DNA of 64,000 bases from Shewanella sp. 10N.286.48.A6 (GCF_002873135.1 NZ_MCVI01000034.1:62001-126000); one strand, 5' to 3'; shown: positions 39,316 to 48,086, counted from the first letter of the stretch. Notes: a model not told the origin generated them from the sequence alone. Program-made: numbers and translations.

Positions 39316-40683
39316 ATGGCCAACAATGGATTATCAGGCATTGAGAAGAAAGTCGCATTTTCGTTAGCCAGCGTGTTTGGTTTACGAATGATGGGCTTAT
39401 TCATGATCATGCCCGTATTCGCGCTTTACGGCCAACATTTAGAGGGTTTTTCACCTCTATGGGTGGGTATCGCTATCGGTGCTTATGGCTTGACCCAAGC
39501 AGTGTTACAAATTCCCATGGGCATGTTGTCAGATAAATATGGCCGTAAGCCGATTATTTTGGCTGGGCTGGTGGTGTTTGCTATAGGTAGCGTGGTTGCT
39601 GCAATGTCAGATCATATTTATGGGGTTGTGCTTGGCCGAGCCATTCAAGGGATGGGTGCTATTGCCGCTGCAGTGTTAGCGCTGGCCGCCGATTTAACCC
39701 GCGATGAGCAACGCACTAAAGTGATGGCTATTATTGGCATGTGTATTGGTTTCTCGTTTGCATTGTCATTGCTTGCAGGGCCGATAGTGGCCCAATATGC
39801 AGGTTTAGAAGGGCTATTCTTTTTAACCGCTATCTTAGCGGTAGTGGGCATGATCATTGTGCAGGTGTTGGTACCTAACCCAGTCTCACAAGCGCCCAAA
39901 GGCGATACTGTTGCTACGCCCACTAAATTAAAGCGTATGTTAATGGACCCGCAACTGTTCAGACTCGATGCAGGGATTTTTATTTTGCATTTAGTGCTTA
40001 CCGCCGTATTTGTGGCCTTGCCATTAGATTTAGTGGATGCAGGTTTAGTAAAAGAAAAACACTGGATGCTGTATTTCCCTGCCTTTATCGGCGCGTTTTT
40101 CTTAATGGTGCCGTTAATTATTATTGGTGTTAAACGTAACAACACTAAAACCATGTTCCAAATATCACTAATGATTATGATGCTGGCATTGGCAGCTATG
40201 GGATCTTATGCTGATAACCTCTGGGTATTAAGTGCCGCTGTGGTGTTATTTTTCACTGGTTTTAATTATCTTGAGGCGTCATTGCCTAGTTTAATTGCTA
40301 AATTTTGTCCGGTGGGCGATAAAGGCTCAGCTATGGGCGTTTATTCCACTAGCCAATTTTTAGGGGCATTTTGTGGCGGTATGCTAGGTGGCGGAGCTTA
40401 TCAGCTGGTTGGCGCTGCAGGGGTATTTTATGTGGCACTTGGACTGATGTTTATTTGGTTATTATTAACCATAGGCATGGAAAAACCCGTACTGCTAAAA
40501 AGCTATACCCTTGAGGCACAAGTTAAAGATAGAAATCAGGCGAAAGACATGGCAACCCAGCTATCACAGCTATCTGGGGTAGCAGAAGCCATTGTCGTCA
40601 TGGAAGAGAGAGCAGCTTATTTGAAAGTTGATGATCAATTCGATTTGAGTGAAGCGCGAGCTGTGTTAGGCTCTGTCAATTAG
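39316..40683 (+). CDS. yajR: YajR-type MFS transporter with C-terminal YAM domain
   Basis: Major facilitator protein of 455 residues with twelve membrane segments (to about residue 390). The conserved A-motif appears as GMLSDKYGRKPIIL (about 74-87), and PMGMLSDKYGR follows helix 2. After the last helix comes a small soluble ferredoxin-like domain (about 395-452, SYTLEAQVKDRNQAKDMATQ to RAVLGSVN), the YAM domain that defines E. coli YajR (454 residues). Substrate not established; a proton-driven efflux role is assumed for the family. It lies between uvrA and ssb, 65 bases before ssb. Confidence 0.92.
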   Translation: MANNGLSGIEKKVAFSLASVFGLRMMGLFMIMPVFALYGQHLEGFSPLWVGIAIGAYGLTQAVLQIPMGMLSDKYGRKPIILAGLVVFAIGSVVAAMSDHIYGVVLGRAIQGMGAIAAAVLALAADLTRDEQRTKVMAIIGMCIGFSFALSLLAGPIVAQYAGLEGLFFLTAILAVVGMIIVQVLVPNPVSQAPKGDTVATPTKLKRMLMDPQLFRLDAGIFILHLVLTAVFVALPLDLVDAGLVKEKHWMLYFPAFIGAFFLMVPLIIIGVKRNNTKTMFQISLMIMMLALAAMGSYADNLWVLSAAVVLFFTGFNYLEASLPSLIAKFCPVGDKGSAMGVYSTSQFLGAFCGGMLGGGAYQLVGAAGVFYVALGLMFIWLLLTIGMEKPVLLKSYTLEAQVKDRNQAKDMATQLSQLSGVAEAIVVMEERAAYLKVDDQFDLSEARAVLGSVN

Positions 40684-40748
40684 ATCGTTTTGATCGCTCA
40701 GTTTTGTAATTTAGATTAGATAATAGATAAAATCGCAGGAGATTTTCG

Positions 40749-41471
40749 ATGGCCAGTCGTGGTGTAAATAAAGTAATTTTGGTTGGTAATTTAGGTAAAG
40801 ATCCTGAAGTTCGTTACATGCCAAACGGTAATGCCGTAGCCAACTTTACTGTAGCTACAAGTGAAACTTGGAAAGACCAACAGGGTCAGCAGCAAGAGCG
40901 CACCGAGTGGCACAATATCGTCATGTACCGTCGTTTAGCTGAAGTTGCTGGCGAATACCTAAAGAAAGGTTCTAAAGTTTATTTAGAAGGCAAATTGCAA
41001 ACCAGTAAATGGCAAGATCAGACTACAGGTCAAGATCGCTATAAAACTGAAATCAATGCGATGGAAATGCAAATGCTTGATAGCCGCGGTCAAGGTGGTG
41101 GTCAGCAAGGTGGCATGAACCAAGGTTACGGTAACGCGCCGCAACAAAGTGCTCCTCAGCAAGCTCAAGGTGGTTATGGTCAGCAGCAACAAGCTCAAGG
41201 TGGTTTCCAACAACCAGCTCAAGCGCAAAAGCCTGCTTACACGCCTAAGCCTCAAGCGCCAGCTCAGCAGCCTGCCCAACAAGCACAAGGTGGCTTCCAA
41301 CAAGCGCCAGCTCACCAACCTGCACAAGGTGGATATCAGCAAGCTGCTCCTGCGCAGCAGCAAGGTGGTTTTCAACAACCAGCTCCAGCCCAGCGCCCAG
41401 CGCCAACGCCACAGCCACAAAATACTACACCTGATTTAGGCGGTGATTGGGATGATGATATCCCGTTCTAG
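40749..41471 (+). CDS. ssb: Single-stranded DNA-binding protein
   Basis: SSB, 240 residues, coats single-stranded DNA in replication, repair and recombination. The OB fold covers about residues 1-112 ([53 protein letters not shown]). A long Gln/Ala/Pro/Gly-rich linker (about 113-222) contains repeated GGFQQ and QQPAQ motifs, longer than in E. coli SSB (178 residues). The end is WDDDIPF, the acidic tip that recruits RecO, RecQ, PriA and others. A terminator follows. Confidence 0.98.
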   Translation: MASRGVNKVILVGNLGKDPEVRYMPNGNAVANFTVATSETWKDQQGQQQERTEWHNIVMYRRLAEVAGEYLKKGSKVYLEGKLQTSKWQDQTTGQDRYKTEINAMEMQMLDSRGQGGGQQGGMNQGYGNAPQQSAPQQAQGGYGQQQQAQGGFQQPAQAQKPAYTPKPQAPAQQPAQQAQGGFQQAPAHQPAQGGYQQAAPAQQQGGFQQPAPAQRPAPTPQPQNTTPDLGGDWDDDIPF

Positions 41472-41528
41472 ATCACGCTAAATGTAAAAGTGTTAAATTA
41501 AACACGTATTTTAAAAATTATTATGAGG

Positions 41529-41554
41529 AACCCAGCATTTTTGCTGGGTTTTTT
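41529..41554 (+). terminator. Terminator after ssb
   Basis: AACCCAGCA pairs with TGCTGGGTT around TTTT, then TTTT. Confidence 0.88.
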
Positions 41555-41602
41555 ATTGGCTGCGATAGCTATTTAGAGGTGACGAGTCACGATCTTGAGT
41601 GA

Positions 41603-42010
41603 TCAACTGGCATTGTTAACCATGCCTTTTAAGACAATATTGTTATAAGTGACAAAGCCAATAATATTACCGTGTTCAATGACAGGAGCTTTGTTGATTT
41701 GGAATTGATCAAATAAGCGTGCGGTATAGCGAATATCCATATCTGGGCATACTGACATCACAGGCTTTATCATGATTTCATAAACATTAACCCGCTCTGG
41801 TGACTTATCAGTGGCTAATACTTTTCTGGCAATATCACTGAGTAACAATATGCCGTATTCATCATGCTCATGGCGTTTGTTAATCACTAAAATAGTGACG
41901 TTTTTTGCCATCGCAATATTAATGGCTTCACTGACGGTAAGTAGGCCATCAATCATGGCGTAATCATTCATCAAAATATCACGGTTTTTTATTGGCGTTG
42001 ATGGTTTCAT
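41603..42010 (-). CDS. Two-CBS-domain protein in the DUF1538 cluster
   Basis: Cytoplasmic protein of 135 residues made almost only of a CBS pair: first CBS at about residues 15-70 (LTVSEAINIAMAKNVTILVI; IARKVL), second at about 78-131 (MIKPVMSVCPDMDIRYTARL; FQINKAPVIEHGNIIGFVTY). CBS pairs bind adenosine nucleotides (AMP, ATP, SAM) or ions and switch the activity of partners. Its start overlaps the P-II-like gene stop as ATGA, so they are probably made together. As last gene of the four it looks like a regulator of the two membrane proteins. Ligand unknown. Confidence 0.88.
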   Translation of the reverse strand: MKPSTPIKNRDILMNDYAMIDGLLTVSEAINIAMAKNVTILVINKRHEHDEYGILLLSDIARKVLATDKSPERVNVYEIMIKPVMSVCPDMDIRYTARLFDQFQINKAPVIEHGNIIGFVTYNNIVLKGMVNNAS

Positions 42011-42357
42011 ATTTGATCCTTTATATCATCAGTGAGTTTTGCAACTTGGTGAGCAACACCAACGGCATCTTCAACATCAATTTGAATTGCTATTCCTTGA
42101 CCTGGGTGAGTATTAAAGCCGCCCACCTCACAGATCGTTTCTAAAATATGTCGGCTCATATGCTCTTCAACTAGCCATAAAATGACGTCCCGTTGTACAT
42201 CTAAGCCTAGCCCCATGAAGGTTTTCTTTTTAGTTAGTCCTTCACCGCGAGCATGGTTAATTACAGTGGCACCTGTGGCACCAGCTTCTCTGGCGGCATC
42301 CAGTACCGCTTCAGTACTAATATCATCAACAAAAGCGACAATTAATTTAAATCGCAT
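42007..42357 (-). CDS. P-II-like regulatory protein in the DUF1538 cluster
   Basis: Ferredoxin-fold protein of 116 residues that resembles P-II (GlnB/GlnK) signal proteins. The start RFKLIVAFVDDISTEAVLDA and the following GATGATVINHARGEG fit the first beta-alpha-beta and the beginning of the T-loop; a short T-loop region (about 40-58, GLTKKKTFMGLGLD) and a B-loop-like Gly segment (about 83-96, VGGFNTHPGQGIAI) follow. The Tyr modified in GlnB is absent. P-II proteins bind ATP/ADP and often control membrane transporters. It starts three bases after the DUF1538 gene stop and overlaps the CBS gene by four bases. Confidence 0.82.
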   Translation of the reverse strand: MRFKLIVAFVDDISTEAVLDAAREAGATGATVINHARGEGLTKKKTFMGLGLDVQRDVILWLVEEHMSRHILETICEVGGFNTHPGQGIAIQIDVEDAVGVAHQVAKLTDDIKDQI

Positions 42358-42360
42358 GGG

Positions 42361-43134
42361 TTACTCCTTGGCGGATTTTCGTTGGTCAACAAAGGCTACG
42401 ATTTGGGCGTAGCTCATGACGGCAATGATTGGAAATAAGCTAGCAAAGGCAATTAAGCCAAAACCATCAATAAGGGGATTGCGGCCTTCAACATTAGATG
42501 CAAGCCCTAAACCGAGTGCGGCCACGAGGGGCACAGTCACGGTAGAAGTGGTGACGCCGCCGGAATCATAAGCTAAAGGAATAATCGATTTCGGCGCGAA
42601 AAATGTTTGAATTACAACTACCACATAGCCAGCCATGATGTAGTAGTGAATAGGATCACCAACCACAATACGAAAACAACCTAGTGAGATCCCAAAAGCG
42701 ACCCCAATGGCCACAGAAATTCTCAAGCCTTGAATACTAATGGTGCCACCAGAGACTTCATTGGCTTTTATCGCCACCGCAATTAATGACGGCTCAGCAA
42801 TGGTGGTACTAAAGCCAATGGCAGCTGCAAACACATAAACCCACAGGTAATCTTGCCAAATGAACGGTCCAGCGGAGCCATCAGGGTGCAAAATACTGGG
42901 GGAGGTGAGTTGATCCGCTAAGTTTTCACCAATGGGAAATAGCGCTAACTCTAAGCCGACCAGGAAAAAGCTTAAGCCTAAGATCACATACACAAAACCT
43001 AAGACCACGGTTTTCCAATTGGCAATGGGACGCTTGAGTACACCCAGTTGAAAGCCAAATAAAATTGTCGCAATTGGCACCACATCACGCATGGTAAGCA
43101 GTAAGGTTGCTAATAGCTGGTTAATCCACTCCAT
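42361..43134 (-). CDS. DUF1538 membrane protein, second copy
   Basis: Polytopic membrane protein of 257 residues, paralogous to the next gene upstream. About six to eight hydrophobic segments. Three motifs are shared with it at matching positions: GLELALFPIGENLA (60-73), GFSTTIAEPSLIAVA (107-121) and [16 protein letters not shown] (188-203), followed by [19 protein letters not shown] (217-235). The polar TT and GGVTTST stretches inside hydrophobic surroundings look like broken helices of a substrate pathway, as in secondary transporters; this is inference. A loop of about 20 residues (75-95) is specific to this copy. It is followed by the P-II-like gene after three bases. Function unknown. 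Confidence 0.85.
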   Translation of the reverse strand: MEWINQLLATLLLTMRDVVPIATILFGFQLGVLKRPIANWKTVVLGFVYVILGLSFFLVGLELALFPIGENLADQLTSPSILHPDGSAGPFIWQDYLWVYVFAAAIGFSTTIAEPSLIAVAIKANEVSGGTISIQGLRISVAIGVAFGISLGCFRIVVGDPIHYYIMAGYVVVVIQTFFAPKSIIPLAYDSGGVTTSTVTVPLVAALGLGLASNVEGRNPLIDGFGLIAFASLFPIIAVMSYAQIVAFVDQRKSAKE

Positions 43135-43203
43135 AATACTCCTTGTAGGCGCAGCTTTGATTTATTACAACGTCAGCTAAAACAGGGCTGTTGCGGAATG
43201 TCA

Positions 43204-43935
43204 TTACAGGATCATCCCGTAAAGCAGTACAAAAATAACTGGGGTTAAACTGGCAAAGGCAATCAGCCCAAAGCCATCAAGCATGGGATTACGTCCTTTA
43301 ATCACAGTGGCTAAGCCAACGCCGAGAGCCGTTACCAGCGGTACAGTAATGGTTGACGTGGTGACGCCACCAGAGTCATAGGCGATACCAATAATATTTT
43401 CAGGGGCAAAGCTGGTGAGCACCATCACTATGATGTAGCCGCCAATGATCAAATAATGAATTGGCCAGCCTTTTACAATGCGAATAACCCCTAATAAAAT
43501 CGCTAAACCTACTGACACCGCTACGGTTAATCTCAGTCCCATCGCATAGCTGTCCATGGCAGCCTCAGTGGCCTTGATGGCGCCACCATCTGCTGCAACT
43601 TGGGCTGCTTCAGCGGCGACAGCGGTTAAGGCGGGTTCTGCTAAGGTGGTGCCAAAACCTAATGAAAAGGAGAAGGTCACCAGCCAGAAGGTACTGCCTT
43701 TACGGGCGAGTGCGTGTGCCAATGATTCACCAATGGGGAATAAGCCCATTTCTAAACCAAAGACAAAAAAGGTTAGCCCAAGAACAATAAATACTAAGCC
43801 TACAAGAATGGAAAATAAGTTATCGGGTGCTTGTTGGAGGATAAATATTTCAAAGAAACTCACCACGACTATGATGGGAATAAGATCTTTAAAACTGCCG
43901 AGCATGGATTGTAAAAGCTTAACTAACCCTGTCAT
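43204..43935 (-). CDS. DUF1538 membrane protein, first copy
   Basis: First gene of the cluster, 243 residues, a DUF1538 integral membrane protein. Motifs: [14 protein letters not shown] (60-73), [15 protein letters not shown] (93-107), [16 protein letters not shown] (185-200) and [17 protein letters not shown] (214-230). A soluble insert at about 108-128 ([20 protein letters not shown]) distinguishes it from the second copy. Many bacteria carry one protein with two DUF1538 halves; here the two halves appear as separate genes, probably forming a heterodimer. Seventy bases separate it from the second copy. No described substrate is known to me. Confidence 0.85.
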   Translation of the reverse strand: MTGLVKLLQSMLGSFKDLIPIIVVVSFFEIFILQQAPDNLFSILVGLVFIVLGLTFFVFGLEMGLFPIGESLAHALARKGSTFWLVTFSFSLGFGTTLAEPALTAVAAEAAQVAADGGAIKATEAAMDSYAMGLRLTVAVSVGLAILLGVIRIVKGWPIHYLIIGGYIIVMVLTSFAPENIIGIAYDSGGVTTSTITVPLVTALGVGLATVIKGRNPMLDGFGLIAFASLTPVIFVLLYGMIL

Positions 43936-44269
43936 TCCTTCTCCTTTGATTGCTAAATACTAACCGCCAAACAGCGTGTTAACTTGCTAGCCTAAAAGGT
44001 TTATTTATTGTTTTTAGCTAGTTCCAGTTTGCCTGTTTATAGTTGTAAGGCAACATTAAATTAACACAAGTTACAATATCTTTGAGCTAGATCAATTTGT
44101 CTAAAAAAGATCCTAGTAGGAGAGGATTAAAGAGGGACTTTTTAAGGGTTATAAACTTTTTTAAGGCTAAAGAGTTTCTTTTCTACCAATAAAAAAGAGA
44201 CCATATAGTCTCTTTTGTCAGCGATTAATATGTCAGTGTTGCGTGCTGCATAAGGCCTAGCAGATCCAC
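43936..44269. other. Upstream region of the DUF1538 cluster
   Basis: A 334-base gap holding the promoter of the DUF1538 cluster and, at its far side, the terminator of the next gene. No operator recognised. Confidence 0.4.
44193..44216 (-). terminator. Terminator after the anchored hypothetical gene
   Basis: AAAAGAGAC pairs with GTCTCTTTT; a T-rich run follows on the minus strand. Confidence 0.8.
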
Positions 44270-44815
44270 TTAGGCGACATCTGTGTCTAATGCTAAGTGT
44301 TGCCATTTGTTATCGGTGCTGATATGCATTACTTTGACTTGTTTGTTGTGCTCAACATTAATATTGCTCAATTGGCTGGGACACAATGTTAACTGATTGG
44401 CGATTTTGATGTAAAAGCCCACCGACTTGGGATCGTTGCCGATAACGCTTTTTGCTAGCGTGGTTTGTTGGTAAAGCCATAGGTAGTCACCTTTGATTTC
44501 ACAATTTAGGTATTCAAGCTGCAATAATTGCTGATTGTTATCTGCAATGTGAAAGTTTGTCTGCACGTAGTCAGCAAACGCTTTTCTGCTTTGTGGGTTT
44601 TTGACTAAATCGCTATCAGCCCCAAGGATGCGTTTAGCTGTTTGCTGGGCATCAGCTAAATAAAAGCAGTGTTGAATAGCGACATTCCCGCTTTTGGCAT
44701 TAAACAGCACATTGGTATAGCTTTCTTTTTTTCTATTAGCAGAAGCCTGAAAATTAAATAATAACAAGCCTGCAAGGGTGATAAACCATATTAGAGCAAT
44801 AATTATCCAAAACAT
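44270..44815 (-). CDS. Membrane-anchored hypothetical protein
   Basis: Protein of 181 residues that I do not recognise. One N-terminal membrane helix (about 2-22, FWIIIALIWFITLAGLLLFN) is followed by a soluble domain with three Cys (CFYL, LNCEI and LTLCPSQ). Helical and strand segments are mixed; the pattern SYTNVLFNAKSGNVAIQHCF opens the soluble part. The orientation of the domain is uncertain, but the short N-terminus and basic residues after the helix (ANRKKES) suggest a cytoplasmic domain. It is a single gene with a good terminator, so expression looks genuine. Confidence 0.7.
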   Translation of the reverse strand: MFWIIIALIWFITLAGLLLFNFQASANRKKESYTNVLFNAKSGNVAIQHCFYLADAQQTAKRILGADSDLVKNPQSRKAFADYVQTNFHIADNNQQLLQLEYLNCEIKGDYLWLYQQTTLAKSVIGNDPKSVGFYIKIANQLTLCPSQLSNINVEHNKQVKVMHISTDNKWQHLALDTDVA

Positions 44816-45175
44816 TATTATATTCCTTTATTGCTAGCTGTTTAAAAAGCAGTGTTGAGCTGCTGCATGATTTGAGCCTGTTGGTAATTAATAAATATTG
44901 ATACGCGGAAAATAAGCTGGCATTAACAGCAAATACTAATTAAATACCATAGGTCAATATATAGTATTAGTAAAATCTATTATCAAAGTTTTTAATGTTA
45001 AATAGGAGGTTAGGCACAGCTTGAACGCGGTTATCGCGAATTGATTATCTGACTATGATTGAGGCTCATGGCCGGTATTGACTCGGGCTAATATAAGCTG
45101 AATGCTTATTGGTGAATGTCTAAGTATATGGTTTATAAAGCATGTTGTTTAAATGGCTTTGGTTAAATTTAATCA
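44816..45175. other. Intergenic region, nothing recognised
   Basis: A 360-base AT-rich gap between two minus-strand genes. No ORF, RNA gene, repeat or operator was recognised; it should hold the promoter of the anchored hypothetical gene. Confidence 0.5.
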
Positions 45176-45928
45176 TTAAAGGCCTAATGGCGTCATATTT
45201 TCAGGTGCTTTAATTTGGTATTTATCTAAAATTTGTTGAAACTCACCAGAGCGCTTTAATTTAGCAATACCTTGAGCATACACATCTGCGATACGGCTTT
45301 GATTAGGATTAAAGCCTACATATAAAGGCGTTGGCTCACCATATGAACCGGCGTATTTGATTTGATTAGCTACATCATTTTTGTATGCAGTATATTCAAT
45401 AGCGACTTTATTACCCAGTATCACATCAAATCGGCCATTTACGAGGCGCTTAATGTTCAACATCATGGGTTGCGCTCCCGTGGCGGCGTAAAAGTCGGTT
45501 GAACGGCTAATTTTATCATTGAGCTGCTCGCCGTAGTCATAACCTCCGATAATCCCCACTAGCGCACCATCAAGACTGTCTAATTGCTGAAATGACCATG
45601 AAGCGTCTGCGCGAGTATAAAAATCCGTGCTGGTATAACCAACAATCAGTGTGTCGGTATATAAATTAAATTGTTCAATATGGGTTGGTGTAACTGCAAG
45701 AATGGCATCGATATTACCAATTTTAACTTCCTTTAAAGCGCGATTAAAAGGTACCGCAATAAAATGCACCTGTTGATCCATGACTTCAAATGAGCGCCGA
45801 GTCAGTTCAGTGACATAACCGGTGTGATCCTGGCAAATATAAGGGCACCAAATATCCGATGCGATCAATACAGGCTTGGCTGCAAGGGATGAAGAAACCA
45901 GTAGTAGTAGAGAGATAATATATTTCAC
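45176..45928 (-). CDS. Family 3 periplasmic solute-binding protein
   Basis: Periplasmic solute-binding protein of the SBP_bac_3 type, 250 residues. A signal peptide (MKYIISLLLLVSSSLAAKP) is followed by the family opening LIASDIWCPYICQDHTGYVTE and the two-lobed fold (IGNIDAILAVTPTH; GRFDVILGNKVAIEYTAY). Two Cys in WCPYIC are a feature of a group of Shewanella and Vibrio proteins of this type, often annotated as amino-acid binding. No permease or ATPase gene lies beside it, so it may sense or scavenge rather than serve a local ABC system. Ligand unknown. Confidence 0.86.
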   Translation of the reverse strand: MKYIISLLLLVSSSLAAKPVLIASDIWCPYICQDHTGYVTELTRRSFEVMDQQVHFIAVPFNRALKEVKIGNIDAILAVTPTHIEQFNLYTDTLIVGYTSTDFYTRADASWSFQQLDSLDGALVGIIGGYDYGEQLNDKISRSTDFYAATGAQPMMLNIKRLVNGRFDVILGNKVAIEYTAYKNDVANQIKYAGSYGEPTPLYVGFNPNQSRIADVYAQGIAKLKRSGEFQQILDKYQIKAPENMTPLGL

Positions 45929-46143
45929 GGTAGTGTTGGCCTCAATAGAATAAGTGCTAATGGCGCAGCCTTACTTAGCTAGTTTTCACCGCACTATGCT
46001 CCGCTATTAAACCTAGTGCTTGCTTAAATTCAGTTAGTTGAATTAAATCTAGCCACTTTCAGTAAATATAGTAACCTAAAACGACAGTTTGCTAGCGAAA
46101 AGTTAATTTTTTTGTGACGCAATAAATAATATGGACGGGCCAA

Positions 46144-47145
46144 ATGATCGTAAACAGCATAAAGCATGTGATTTACAATGAAACGGGCGCAGCTGAAGTG
46201 ATGCGCTTTAACCATTCAGCATTACCTAGGCTTAAAGCTGGGCAAGTGATCATAAAAGTACATGCTGCAGGGGTTAATGGCCCAGACATTAAGCAGCGAG
46301 AAGGCGCATATCCGCCGCCAAAAGGTGCTAGCCCGATATTAGGCTTGGAAGTGGCAGGGGAAGTCATTGCAATGGCTAAAGATGTCACGCAATGGCAAAT
46401 CGGCGACAAGATCTGTGCCTTAGTGCCTGGCGGTGGCTATGCAGAGCAAGTGATCACTTACGCCTCACATTGCTTACCGCTCCCCAAAGGCTACAGCTTT
46501 GTACAAGCGGCGGCCTTACCGGAAACCTGTTTCACGGTTTGGGGAAACTTGGTTAATCGCGCCAAGCTTAAAGCCGGTGAAACAGTGCTGATCCACGGCG
46601 CCTCTGGCGGTATTGGCACCACCGCCATACAAGTTGCCAAAGCCCTAGGCGCTAAAGTGTTTGTTACCTCAGGTAGCGATGAAAAATGCCAATATTGTCT
46701 CGACCAAGGGGCGAGTATGGCGGTTAATTACCATAAAGATGATTTTGTTGAGCCTATCCTTGCTGCAACACAAGCTGAAGGGGTCAATGTGGTGCTAGAT
46801 ATTGCGGGTGGTGATTTCATCAACCGCAATTTAAAGGTATTGGCTTTTGATGGCCGCATGGTGTCAGTGGCAACCCAGCGCGGCGCTAAAGCAGAAGTGA
46901 ATATTTTTAGCATTATGGCCAAACGCATTCAATGGACTGGCTCAACGCTTAGGCCGCAAAGTGTCGAGGCTAAGGCTGACATCGCCGCTGGATTATTAGC
47001 ACAGCTATGGCCATTACTGGATGCTAAACAAGTGCAGATCCGGGTTGATAAAGTGTTCCCGTTTGATGAGGTCGTAAAAGCGCATCAATATATGGAGTCA
47101 GGTCAGCATAGAGGCAAGATTATTCTGCAGCTAGGCGAAGCCTAA
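46144..47145 (+). CDS. NAD(P)H:quinone oxidoreductase, MDR family
   Basis: Medium-chain dehydrogenase/reductase of 333 residues, zinc-free quinone oxidoreductase type (PIG3/QorA-like). The catalytic GroES-like domain covers about residues 10-120, with VHAAGVNGPDIKQREGAYPP replacing the zinc-site cysteines of alcohol dehydrogenases. The Rossmann fold shows VLIHGASGGIGTTAIQVAKA (about 148-167), a GxGxxG-like nucleotide site, then VFVTSGSDEKCQYC. The predicted reaction is NADPH-dependent reduction of quinones or enones. It is a monocistronic gene. The last stop codon overlaps the first unit of a short tandem repeat. Confidence 0.92.
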   Translation: MIVNSIKHVIYNETGAAEVMRFNHSALPRLKAGQVIIKVHAAGVNGPDIKQREGAYPPPKGASPILGLEVAGEVIAMAKDVTQWQIGDKICALVPGGGYAEQVITYASHCLPLPKGYSFVQAAALPETCFTVWGNLVNRAKLKAGETVLIHGASGGIGTTAIQVAKALGAKVFVTSGSDEKCQYCLDQGASMAVNYHKDDFVEPILAATQAEGVNVVLDIAGGDFINRNLKVLAFDGRMVSVATQRGAKAEVNIFSIMAKRIQWTGSTLRPQSVEAKADIAAGLLAQLWPLLDAKQVQIRVDKVFPFDEVVKAHQYMESGQHRGKIILQLGEA

Positions 47146-47203
47146 ACCTAAATGAGCAAAACCTAAACAAGTAAGATGTAAACAAACAAGACCTAAGCAA
47201 GAA
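47144..47203. repeat. Degenerate 15-base tandem repeat, four units
   Basis: Units start at 47144, 47159, 47174 and 47189, with the common theme A-R-A-C-C-T-A-A-A-n-A-A-n. The first includes the stop codon of the oxidoreductase gene. Confidence 0.55.
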
Positions 47204-47556
47204 TTAGGCAATAGTAAGGCATCAAATTCAAAACAGTCTTTTTATCATAGCTGACTTGAAGGCTGTCATATTTGAACTAAATTAGAGCTTGCAGCGCCGC
47301 TAAATTACACTGGGTGCATAACACCTTGGGAAAATCATAACTCAGATGATTTGCAGCATAAGACGATGGCGATATGGCACTGGCAAAAAATGGCAAAAAT
47401 ATAAAAAACTTCATTAATAATATATTGATTTTTTCATAAGTTTTTGATTAATTATCCTCAATAATCATGCGCGTTGCGTAGAGGTTAGTAAATAAACTGT
47501 GTGCTGCTAAAATGCACATTTTTTAGGTATGTGTTGATTTAAGGGCATTAGCATAT
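47146..47556. other. Intergenic region before the acidic-tailed hypothetical
   Basis: A 411-base gap. Apart from the 15-base repeats at its start and AT-rich sequence at 47395-47460, nothing was recognised. It should contain the promoter of the next gene. Confidence 0.45.
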
Positions 47557-47982
47557 ATGTATAACACTGCAAAAAAACAAGTTTGGTATGGTGAGCTTCG
47601 TACTCCACGTGGCACCTCAATTGTCGTCCATGACAACCGACTCCCCGATGCGTCTCCCGGTCGAATCTACTTATTTAATGTTAGTCGTAACACGATTGGC
47701 GAGTACGTAGAGGATATCGTTAAGGTTAACCTGCATGAGCTGGAACCCCAGCAGTTAACAGCCGCCAAAGCTGAGCATGAAGCAGCATGGCTTGCTGCTA
47801 GAGCTGAGTTTATGGCAAAACATGAAGCGCATATCGAATTATCTTCAGTGCCAGACTCTGCGCCAGCCTCAAAAGCCAAAAAAGTTGCAGCGGTGGATGA
47901 GATTATCGATGTCGATGACAGTGAAATGGAATTTGAAGATGCTGATGCCGACTTCGGTATCAGTGATGACAGTGACGATTAG
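47557..47982 (+). CDS. Hypothetical protein with acidic C-terminal tail
   Basis: Protein of 141 residues, family not recognised. The N-terminal half (about 1-60) looks like a small beta domain (KKQVWYGELRTPRGTSIVVH; GRIYLFNVSRNTIGEYVEDI). A helical Ala/Glu/Lys segment follows (about 65-95, AAKAEHEAAWLAARAEFMAK). The last 30 residues are strongly acidic (VDDSEMEFEDADADFGISDD). Such tails occur in nucleic-acid mimics or protein-binding adaptors, but there is no evidence for that here. Single gene, good terminator, so it is likely expressed. Confidence 0.78.
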   Translation: MYNTAKKQVWYGELRTPRGTSIVVHDNRLPDASPGRIYLFNVSRNTIGEYVEDIVKVNLHELEPQQLTAAKAEHEAAWLAARAEFMAKHEAHIELSSVPDSAPASKAKKVAAVDEIIDVDDSEMEFEDADADFGISDDSDD

Positions 47983-48000
47983 CATAAAGCGCTAAAGACA

Positions 48001-48038
48001 AAAAATGGAGCATGATAATAAATCATAGCTCCATTTTT
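48001..48038 (+). terminator. Terminator after the acidic-tailed hypothetical
   Basis: AAAAATGGAGC pairs with GCTCCATTTTT, with an inner ATGAT/ATCAT stem. Same outer stem sequence as the deaD terminator at 32.7 kb. Confidence 0.85.
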
Positions 48039-48086
48039 ATTGGCTGTTTATTAGTAAATCAATCGCTCAACAGTAATCGCTTAGGC

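Noticed and set aside
40983-41440. Leu/Arg-rich and Gln/Lys-rich ORFs over the ssb linker
   Set aside because: They are shadow frames of the Gln/Ala/Pro repeat of SSB.
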